A stretch of 18,831 bases of DNA, taken from the NCBI GenBank assembly GCA_022013615.1, contig JAKLQB010000289.1, positions 1 to 18,831 of the forward strand, given 5' to 3'. Both the position numbers and the translations under genes were made by a program. The notes beneath the pieces are model-generated. The model had not been told where the DNA came from. It saw nothing but the letters and a program-made list of their open reading frames with translations, and ran no database searches. Of the stretch, positions 7,652-13,415 are shown piece by piece. Origin of the DNA: Desulfobacterales bacterium (GTDB lineage: Bacteria; Desulfobacterota; DSM-4660; Desulfatiglandales; Desulfatiglandaceae). Each line of letters opens with the position of its first letter. Within the stretch, counting starts at the first letter, position 1.

Positions 7652-7679
7652 GTTGGGTTTCGTTTACAATCAACCCAAC
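7652..7679. repeat. GTTGGGTT / AACCCAAC inverted repeat
   Basis: A perfect 8-bp stem with a 12-base loop. Similar GTTGGGTTTCGTT...CAACCCAACC sequences recur between genes in many unrelated bacterial genomes as far as I recall, so this is probably a dispersed intergenic repeat. Confidence 0.5.
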
Positions 7680-7913
7680 CTGCAATTTTAAAAATATTCT
7701 CCATGATTTAATAGTGGGCAAGCGACTTCTACAGGCCCTTACTGTGAAGAATTACTGCTTTTTCTGCATTCTTCTTGCAATACAAATGATTTTCTGTCTA
7801 AAATACTAAATAGATTGTGATTTTAGCAAGTTGGGTGAATATAGTTTTTGATGATAAGACTGATTGATTTGTGATTTCTTAAGCGGTGTAGTCCCGCTTA
7901 GACTGGATTACAA

Positions 7914-7948
7914 AATCCCCCTCGATCCCCCTTTATTAAAGGGGGAAG
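7914..7948 (+). repeat. Dispersed C/G-run repeat, copy 1
   Basis: The 35-bp order is AATCCCCC, TCGAT, CCCCC, TTTATTAAA, GGGGG, AAG. A second copy, reverse complemented and identical at 32 of 35 positions, lies at 13133-13167 inside the MITE. A third, degraded copy is at 18396-18429. The central CCCCCTTT...AAAGGGGG can fold as a hairpin. Confidence 0.8.
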
Positions 7949-8031
7949 TGAAAGCCCTCCCATTTTTAACGGGGAGATATAGGGGATTTCTTAGAGCTTT
8001 TGGCTCTATTGGGGTGACAAAGATAAAAGAT

Positions 8032-8172
8032 ATGATGGAGAGAAATAAGCTTCTAATCTTAGCCAGGGATCCAACGCGATATGCTGAGTTGATTAAAAAG
8101 GTTGGTTTTACTGGTCTTGAGCTTGTTGTTTTTGATTCTGTCGAGGAGTATAAGAAATACGTTGAAATTTAA
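8032..8172 (+). pseudogene. D-2-hydroxyacid dehydrogenase N-terminal stub
   Basis: From ATG 8032 (or 8035) the frame reads MMERNKLLILARDPTRYAEL and ends in YKKYVEI 46 residues in. The pattern LLILARDP..Y..LI...GF..LE.V...S.EE fits the first strand-helix-strand of D-2-hydroxyacid dehydrogenases. The NAD-binding and catalytic parts (normally about 300 residues in all) are missing, and lepB follows at once. The stop codon overlaps the AAGGAG ribosome site of lepB (8171-8176), so translation of the stub, if any, would couple to lepB. Family assignment from such a short piece is tentative. Confidence 0.4.
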
Positions 8173-8182
8173 GGAGATACAC

Positions 8183-8881
8183 ATGTTTAATAAATGGAAG
8201 AAAAGGTTATCACTGTTTTGGCGGGGGTGGGGATGTAGTATAGTTATCGCCCTGTTGATCGCGACATCTTTTAAGTCAGCCATAGCGGATTGGAATGATG
8301 TCCCCACGGGATCAATGAAACCGACCATTTTAGAAGGAGACCGTATTTTTGTGAACAAACTGGCTTATGATCTGAAATTTCCTTACACAACCTGGCACCT
8401 GGCGAGCTGGGATGATCCGAAACGAGGAGACATAGTAGTCTTCTTTTCACCAGCAGATGGTAAGCGTCTGGTCAAACGCATTGTGGGTGTTCCGGGAGAC
8501 GCAATCGCAATGCTGAACAACCAGCTTTTGATCAATGGAAAAGCCGCGGAGTATGAAACACTCGATCGAAAAATTATTAACCAGATCGCACCTCACGAGC
8601 AATTGAATCACCTCTTTTTTGGTGAAATTATTGCGGGACAAACACATCCGGTGATGATTACACCTACGCGACCATCCTTTCGTTCATTTGCCCCGGTGAT
8701 CGTTCCGGAAAGACACTATTTTTTAATGGGTGATAATCGGGACAACAGCGCGGATTCCCGATTTTTTGGATTTGTTGAGCGCAAACAGATTGTGGGCCGT
8801 GCCACCGCCGTGGTGATATCACTTAAACCTGATGAATACTACCTTCCCCGGTGGGAGCGTTTCTTCCAGAAATTACTGTAG
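8183..8881 (+). CDS. lepB: Signal peptidase I
   Basis: This 232-residue membrane-bound serine protease removes signal peptides. It has a basic N-terminus (MFNKWKKRLSLFWRGWGC), a single membrane segment (about 17-35), the catalytic Ser44 in PTGSMKPTILEGD, the catalytic Lys98 in KRLVKRIVGVPGD, and the C-terminal box MGDNRDNSADSRFFGFV. Only one membrane segment precedes the catalytic Ser, as in short S26 peptidases. ATG 8183 has AAGGAGAT at 8171-8178, which decides this start over the upstream ATG at 8102 in the same frame. It lies just before the AOR gene on the same strand (14 bases). A functional link between the two is not obvious; co-transcription is likely. Confidence 0.92.
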   Translation: MFNKWKKRLSLFWRGWGCSIVIALLIATSFKSAIADWNDVPTGSMKPTILEGDRIFVNKLAYDLKFPYTTWHLASWDDPKRGDIVVFFSPADGKRLVKRIVGVPGDAIAMLNNQLLINGKAAEYETLDRKIINQIAPHEQLNHLFFGEIIAGQTHPVMITPTRPSFRSFAPVIVPERHYFLMGDNRDNSADSRFFGFVERKQIVGRATAVVISLKPDEYYLPRWERFFQKLL

Positions 8882-8895
8882 GTCTTAAGCCCAGG

Positions 8896-10755
8896 ATGGT
8901 TTTAGATAGAAAGATAGCCTTCATTGACCTCCGAGATGGTTCCATCGAGATTACCCCTTTATCTTTAGATCTTCGGGGGAAATTTCTGGGTGGGAGGGGG
9001 ATAAATATGTATCTCCTTTCCAGGTACTACTCTTCCAGTCTGGATCCATTTTCCCCGGAAAACCCGCTCATCTTTGGGGCCGGACTCCTTACAGGTACTC
9101 TCGGTTTTGGCTCCCGCATCAATATCACCGCCAAATCACCGGAATCAGGCCATCTTGGAGACTCCAGTATGGGTGGTGAGTTCGGGGCTGAACTGGTCAA
9201 AGCAGGACTGAGCCATCTGGTAATTACAGGCAAGAGTAAAAATCCGGTATATCTCTTGATTAGAAACGGCGAGATAGAGATTCGCGATGCTCAAAAGCTG
9301 AAAGGCCTTGATACGGTTGAAACACAGAAAAGAATTCGTATCGAGTTGGGGGATGAAAAAGTCCGGGTCGCCTGTATCGGAGTGGCCGGTGAGAACCTGG
9401 TAAGATATGCCGCCATCCGTTCTGGTATGAAAAATGCTGCCGGGAGAACCGGGATGGGCGCTGTTATGGGTTCAAAGAATCTCAAGGCAGTGGCAGTCAG
9501 GGGGACTCTGGATATCAGGATTTCAGAGCCGGAGAAGTATTTGAGGTATTATCTCAACACCCTGAAGAAATTAATGGAGACAAAATGGGCCCAGGCCCTT
9601 GGGAAATTCGGTACTCCGCTCCTCTTTAAATACGCCAATGCCATGGGCATTTTGAGCGTCCGCAATAATCAATTAACTACGGTCGGCGATCGAGGTCACC
9701 ATTTGGAGGCCGAGGCATTGGAACCCTATTCCACTGGCATGCTTTCCTGTTTTGCTTGTCCTGCCCACTGTCGCCATCGATTTTCCATAGAAGAAGGCAG
9801 GTATAAAGGGACAAAAGGGGAGGGGCCGGAGTATGCCTCCATAGGTTCATTTGGGACCAAACTGGGAAATCTTGATCTTGAGAATATCATTTACGCTGTT
9901 GAACTGTGCAACCACTATGGCCTTGACACTATTTCAACAGGATCGTATATCGCCTGGGCAATGGAACTATACCAAAGGGGTATTATTGATCAGGAAAGGA
10001 CAGGGCTCCCATTGGTCTGGGGAGATGGAGATTCTGTCATAGAACTTATCCACCGGATTGCAAATAGAAAAGACTTCGGAGATGTTTTAGCAGAAGGCCC
10101 GTTTGCAAAAAAGGTCTTCGGTGAAGCTTCTCATGATTATCTCCTCGAAGTAAAAAATTTTCCTATCGAGATGACCGACGAAAGGCTCGCAAAAAGCTTC
10201 GCCCTTGGTATGGCCACGTCCACCAGGGGGGCCTGCCACATGAGGAGCCGTCCGTCCCTGGACATCCTGGGGCTTCCCGAGGAAGTCCTGAAGAAGATTT
10301 ACGGAGGTTCGGTCAACAATAATTTTTCCTCCTACTCGGGGAAGGGAAGGATGGTCTGGTGGCATGAACTCCTAAATGCGGTCTCTGATGCCCTGGGTGT
10401 CTGCCGTTTCCTCACTGTTTTTTCAAGCCCTCACGCTCTCCAATACAGGCAATTTTCCAGGTTAATTTCCCTATCCACCGGTCTCAACCTTAGGGCAAAG
10501 GACCTAAAGACCATTGGAGAAAGGATCTATACCCTGGAAAGAATGATGTTGATCAAAGATGGCTTCTCACGTCATGAGGATACCCTTCCCGAAAGGTATT
10601 TCAGTGAACCTGTCCCGGAAGGGCCTGCCAGGGGGGAAGTCATTTTGCGGGAGGAGTTTGACAAAATGCTGGATGAATACTATCGGCTCCATGGCTGGGA
10701 CCAGAATGGTGTTCCAAAAAGGACTACTCTGAAAAGACTTGAAATTGATAGATGA
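8896..10755 (+). CDS. Aldehyde:ferredoxin oxidoreductase (tungsten, AOR family)
   Basis: This 619-residue protein is full length for the AOR family, which oxidises aldehydes to acids with ferredoxin as acceptor (reversibly, from acids at low potential). Visible features are GGRGIN (32-37), the pterin-binding N-terminal stretch GSRINITAKSPESGHLGDSS, AGRTGMGAVMGSKNLKAVAV, and the 4Fe-4S ligands Cys285, Cys288, Cys292 (CFACPAHC) and Cys503 (DALGVCRF). The start is taken as ATG 8896, giving MVLDRKIAFIDL. The frame extends upstream into lepB without a better ribosome site, and that at 8896 is weak (AGG near 8880). The downstream ferredoxin overlaps by four bases, so the two form a unit. Substrate range cannot be read from sequence. 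Confidence 0.9.
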   Translation: MVLDRKIAFIDLRDGSIEITPLSLDLRGKFLGGRGINMYLLSRYYSSSLDPFSPENPLIFGAGLLTGTLGFGSRINITAKSPESGHLGDSSMGGEFGAELVKAGLSHLVITGKSKNPVYLLIRNGEIEIRDAQKLKGLDTVETQKRIRIELGDEKVRVACIGVAGENLVRYAAIRSGMKNAAGRTGMGAVMGSKNLKAVAVRGTLDIRISEPEKYLRYYLNTLKKLMETKWAQALGKFGTPLLFKYANAMGILSVRNNQLTTVGDRGHHLEAEALEPYSTGMLSCFACPAHCRHRFSIEEGRYKGTKGEGPEYASIGSFGTKLGNLDLENIIYAVELCNHYGLDTISTGSYIAWAMELYQRGIIDQERTGLPLVWGDGDSVIELIHRIANRKDFGDVLAEGPFAKKVFGEASHDYLLEVKNFPIEMTDERLAKSFALGMATSTRGACHMRSRPSLDILGLPEEVLKKIYGGSVNNNFSSYSGKGRMVWWHELLNAVSDALGVCRFLTVFSSPHALQYRQFSRLISLSTGLNLRAKDLKTIGERIYTLERMMLIKDGFSRHEDTLPERYFSEPVPEGPARGEVILREEFDKMLDEYYRLHGWDQNGVPKRTTLKRLEIDR

Positions 10756-11186
10756 GAATCAAGGTTGATAAGAAAAAGTGCAGCGGCTGTCATCTCTGCG
10801 AAATGGTGTGTTCTCTCTTCCACTTAGGAGTGATAAATACGGAAAAATCGGCCATTCGTATCCAGAAGGATGATCTTGATTCAAGTCAAAATATCCCCAT
10901 TCTTTGTAATCAGTGCAAAGAGATGAAATGCCTGAATGGGGAAGAGGTCAGGGAGGGGTTTGAGAAAAAGAGATTCATCTGGGATAGAAAAAGGGCGGAA
11001 CGATGTCCTTTCGATGCCTTGACGGTATTTGGTGAGAATGCTTATCACTGTGACCTGTGTGGGGGAACCCCCCAATGTGTCAAGGTTTGTACTCCCAAAG
11101 CGCTACGCATTTCAAAAAGCAGGATTCAGTTCCCTGCAATGAGCCTTCTGGCCTGCCTAACGGCCTCTGTGGCATCATCCCCGTAG
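10752..11186 (+). CDS. AOR-associated polyferredoxin electron-transfer subunit
   Basis: This 144-residue protein starts inside the AOR stop codon (ATGA overlap), which implies translational coupling. Cys10, 13, 16 and 20 (CSGCHLCEMVC) form a first 4Fe-4S motif; later groups are CNQC..KC, RCPFDAL and CDLCGGTPQCVKVCTPKAL. This is the layout of HycB/CooF/AorA-like ferredoxins that take electrons from tungsten AORs. After KALRIS the sequence loses ferredoxin character: the last 20 residues (FPAMSLLACLTASVASSP) lie antisense to the 3' end of the convergent corrinoid gene. The native end may have been lost at a junction near 11125, and this tail may be read-through. All clusters are intact. Confidence 0.85.
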   Translation: MRIKVDKKKCSGCHLCEMVCSLFHLGVINTEKSAIRIQKDDLDSSQNIPILCNQCKEMKCLNGEEVREGFEKKRFIWDRKRAERCPFDALTVFGENAYHCDLCGGTPQCVKVCTPKALRISKSRIQFPAMSLLACLTASVASSP

Positions 11187-11770
11187 CCATCAGCGCCGAT
11201 CTTTTGCGCAAAGGCGGCATCTACCGGGGCACCTCCTACGATCACTTTTACGTTGTTTCGCAATCCTTTTTTTTCCAGTGCCTCAATGACCTTTTTCATC
11301 TCAGGCATTGTGGTAGTTAAAAGCGCAGAGAGTCCGAGTATCTCCGGCTTTACCTGTTCCACCTGTTCAATAACCTTTTCAACGCTCAAGTCCACTCCCA
11401 GGTCGACAACATTGAATCCAGCCCCTTCCAACATCATGGTGACAAGGTTTTTTCCAATATCGTGCATATCGCCTTTTACCGTGCATATGATTATTGTTCC
11501 TTTTGATTCCCTTGCATCACCCTGCAAAAGAGGCTTTATGATATTTAACCCCTTTTTCATGGTCATGGCAGAGACGAGCATCTCCGGAACAAATATCTCA
11601 CCGTCGGCAAATTTCTGGCCCACAATATCCATTGCGGCAATCATGGCATCGTTTATTATTGAATCCAGGCTTACCTCTTCCTTCTTGATCGCTGCCTTGA
11701 CTAAATCTTCTATCTCTTTGTGTTTTCCACCAATAATAACATCTTTAATCTGTCTTAGATCATTGCTCAT
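11126..11770 (-). CDS. Corrinoid (B12-binding) methyltransferase protein, MtaC/MtbC type
   Basis: This 214-residue protein is complete for the family. The N-terminal helical cap (about 1-85) includes DGEIFVPEMLVSAMTMKKGL. The C-terminal Rossmann B12 domain carries the cobalt-ligand motif D101-x-H103-x2-G106 in KGDMHDIGKNLV, then GLSALLTTTM and VGGAPV. It holds the methyl group between a substrate methyltransferase and an acceptor methyltransferase. AAGG and GGGAGG precede ATG 11770. The MtaA-like gene at 12018-13028 lies 247 bases upstream on the same strand. Its 3' end overlaps the convergent ferredoxin by about 60 bases. The methyl donor cannot be told: no MtaB, MttB or MtbB gene is in the window. 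Confidence 0.9.
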   Translation of the reverse strand: MSNDLRQIKDVIIGGKHKEIEDLVKAAIKKEEVSLDSIINDAMIAAMDIVGQKFADGEIFVPEMLVSAMTMKKGLNIIKPLLQGDARESKGTIIICTVKGDMHDIGKNLVTMMLEGAGFNVVDLGVDLSVEKVIEQVEQVKPEILGLSALLTTTMPEMKKVIEALEKKGLRNNVKVIVGGAPVDAAFAQKIGADGYGDDATEAVRQARRLIAGN

Positions 11771-11861
11771 TAACCTTATCCTCCCTTATTGTAAAACTAC
11801 CGAAGCTCCGCCTCAAACCGACGAGTTTAGGAAAATAGTAATCGATTGCTTGAGTCGAAGA

Positions 11862-11940
11862 GATACTGGTTGCTTGATGCTGGGTAAATAAAAGAAGCAT
11901 TACTCTTCTATCCAGTATCCAGAGACCAGCATCCAGTATC
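11862..11940. repeat. Nested inverted repeat between the two methyltransferase genes
   Basis: GATACTGG (11862-11869) pairs with CCAGTATC (11933-11940), and ATGCTGG (11877-11883) pairs with CCAGCAT (11926-11932). Another CCAGTATC is at 11912-11919. The result is a long interrupted hairpin built of GATACTGGATGCTGG-like words, which look like a dispersed intergenic repeat. It would lie in the message between mtaA-like and corrinoid genes if they are co-transcribed. Confidence 0.6.
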
Positions 11941-12017
11941 ATATGTTAACTATTAGTAATCACGTGGTATTACAAAAACTCGACACAAATATTAAGATCG
12001 TGATCTATAATAGACGG

Positions 12018-13028
12018 CTAATATCCTTCCCGAACGGCCGTAACAATTGCTTTCAAGTTTTCCAAAGGCGTGGCCAACGGTATAGCACATTCCGGCCCTA
12101 TGATGTTGACCCCGGCATCGATGGCATAACGGGCCTGCGTATAGGCATCATCAGGTGTCCCCTGGTAGAGCACCTGGGCGTTGTTTATACATCCAGCAAG
12201 GGACATTAGATGCCCCACCTTTTTAACGACTGTCTTAGCGTCCATCTGCCATTCAAAGTGGTAGGCCTCGAATCCTGCCTCTGCAAAGAGATCAAGGCGA
12301 TCGTTGCAGTTACCGCAGACATGGAGGATGAGAGGTCCCCCGATCTGTGGAGTGATCTCTTTGTGAAGAGGCAGAAGAAGTTCCTGGTAGTGTTTCGGGC
12401 TTGCAAGATCTCCTGTCACGTGGTCAGCAAGGCAGACAACGTCTGCTCCTGCCTGGAATTGGGCGTTAGCAAAAGCGATGGTTACCGGCATCAACTGGCG
12501 CATCATTTTGATAACCTTCTCATTCTCACCCATCCCAATCTGTAACAGAAAGTTCTGCGTGCCAGCCATATGGTAAGACAGGGTCCATGGGCCCATAACC
12601 TTGCCCATGATTGCCGCTTTGTCCCCAACGCTGCGTCTAAGGATGGAAAGGGCATCCAGAACCACACGCATGGAGGGTTTTTCAAGGATATTTTCAGGTA
12701 TTTCAATATCGGAAAAATCAGCACAGGGGAAAGACTTGCCGTCCGGCATAGTGTCACGATCACCCCAATTTACATCGCATCCAAGGGCTGCCGATTCTTG
12801 ATGCACACTGTATTCCGGCATTACAGTGTCAAAGCCCAGAATTTCATGACCCGCAAGGGCCAGATCAGCCATGGCATTAGCATTTAGATGGGCCTGGGGA
12901 AATGAAACCCCACAGGCATCCATGAGATCCTGGCAGACGATGGAGGTCGGGTTTCCTGCTGGAGGCCGATCGCCTTTTCTCCCATTATATAATGCCGACA
13001 TGATCAAGTTATGACCTGTTGATTTCAT
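12018..13028 (-). CDS. MtaA/CmuA-type methylcorrinoid methyltransferase (uroporphyrinogen decarboxylase family)
   Basis: This 336-residue protein belongs to the URO-D-like family used to move methyl groups from a corrinoid protein to a thiol or tetrahydrofolate-type acceptor. The zinc ligands of MtaA-type enzymes are visible as His236 and Cys238 (ILHVCGNC) with Cys314 (IGPECAIPL). True uroporphyrinogen decarboxylases lack this H-x-C...C set, and no heme genes are near. AGAAGGG is placed about ten bases before ATG 13028. The corrinoid gene downstream is the natural partner. The 103-bp MITE ends about 64 bases upstream, so the promoter region has been altered by insertion. The acceptor (coenzyme M or folate) is not determinable; folate is likelier in a bacterium. 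Confidence 0.88.
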   Translation of the reverse strand: MKSTGHNLIMSALYNGRKGDRPPAGNPTSIVCQDLMDACGVSFPQAHLNANAMADLALAGHEILGFDTVMPEYSVHQESAALGCDVNWGDRDTMPDGKSFPCADFSDIEIPENILEKPSMRVVLDALSILRRSVGDKAAIMGKVMGPWTLSYHMAGTQNFLLQIGMGENEKVIKMMRQLMPVTIAFANAQFQAGADVVCLADHVTGDLASPKHYQELLLPLHKEITPQIGGPLILHVCGNCNDRLDLFAEAGFEAYHFEWQMDAKTVVKKVGHLMSLAGCINNAQVLYQGTPDDAYTQARYAIDAGVNIIGPECAIPLATPLENLKAIVTAVREGY

Positions 13029-13091
13029 AATTCATACCCTTCTGCCTGGATACTACAACAAACGCACTCTACGCTTCAACCAATTTGTCAA

Positions 13092-13210
13092 GAAAAACCG
13101 TAAGTTCTCAATAAGTCCGGGCAGCTCGACTGCTTCCCCCTTTTGCAAAGGGGGATCGAGGGGGATTTTTTTAGATTCAGCCCGGGCTTATTGAGAATTT
13201 ACGAAAAACC
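13092..13210. mobile_element. IS66-like MITE with 8-bp target duplication
   Basis: The element proper is 13100-13202 (103 bp). Its ends are 23-bp inverted repeats, 13100-13122 and 13180-13202, with two mismatches; the outermost bases are GTAA and TTAC and the inner part reads TTCTCAATAAG-CCGGGC. Directly outside, GAAAAACC is repeated at 13092-13099 and 13203-13210. GTAA ends with an 8-bp duplication are the known signature of the IS66 family, so this is probably a non-autonomous derivative moved by an IS66 transposase. It encodes nothing. The middle carries the C/G-run repeat. A perfect flanking duplication suggests a fairly recent insertion. Confidence 0.8.
13133..13167 (-). repeat. Dispersed C/G-run repeat, copy 2 (inside the MITE)
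   Basis: This is the reverse complement of the 7914-7948 unit, differing at three central bases (TTTGCAAAA for TTTATTAAA). It occupies the middle of the MITE, between its inverted repeats. Confidence 0.8.
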
Positions 13211-13246
13211 CTCATTAACCGGAAATTTTAGCTCTGGCATTTTTCA

Positions 13247-13366
13247 TGTTATCCTCTCCTGGGAGAAGGAGGCCCGGATGATGTATCGGGCCAGGTTCTC
13301 GATGGCCTCATCCTGACTAGCGGTGATTGGCTTCTCGTCAGTCCAATTCTTAAAGAAATTGGATTT
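13247..13366 (-). pseudogene. IS91-type (Y2) transposase fragment
   Basis: The minus strand between two in-frame stops encodes 40 residues including DEAIENLARYIIRASFSQER. This matches, as I remember it, a conserved stretch of IS91/IS801-like Y2 transposases (..ALENLARYIVRAAFSQERM..) that precedes the YRSKDGK region. There is no start codon, nothing before NFFKNW and nothing after SQERIT, so it is a small relic. It lies 37 bases from the MITE, between the transporter and the MtaA-like gene, and marks old mobile-element activity here. Confidence 0.6.
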
Positions 13367-13415
13367 TCAGCGGATGGGCATTCTTGTTAGCGGTTCAGAT
13401 CTGTTTTTGGCCTCC

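Larger units (their letters stand above)
7582..8031. other. Intergenic region with repeats and hairpins
   Basis: No gene is visible. The region holds three structures: a stem GTTGGGTT/AACCCAAC at 7652-7679, a 7-bp stem TAAGCGG/CCGCTTA at 7880-7900, and the C/G-run repeat at 7914-7948. A frame open from 7864 crosses the last two into the dehydrogenase stub, but its N-terminal half is just translated repeat (IPLDPPLLKG). Confidence 0.6.

Noticed and set aside
7864..8031. Upstream extension of the dehydrogenase stub
   Set aside because: It is translated repeat sequence and hairpin with no ribosome site, so not a protein domain.
12018..13028. Uroporphyrinogen decarboxylase (heme pathway)
   Set aside because: The zinc-ligand set His-x-Cys plus a distant Cys and the corrinoid partner point to an MtaA/CmuA-type methyltransferase.
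13029..13415. Cobalamin riboswitch upstream of the corrinoid/methyltransferase genes
   Set aside because: No B12-box-like sequence is visible; the space is filled by the MITE and the transposase relic.
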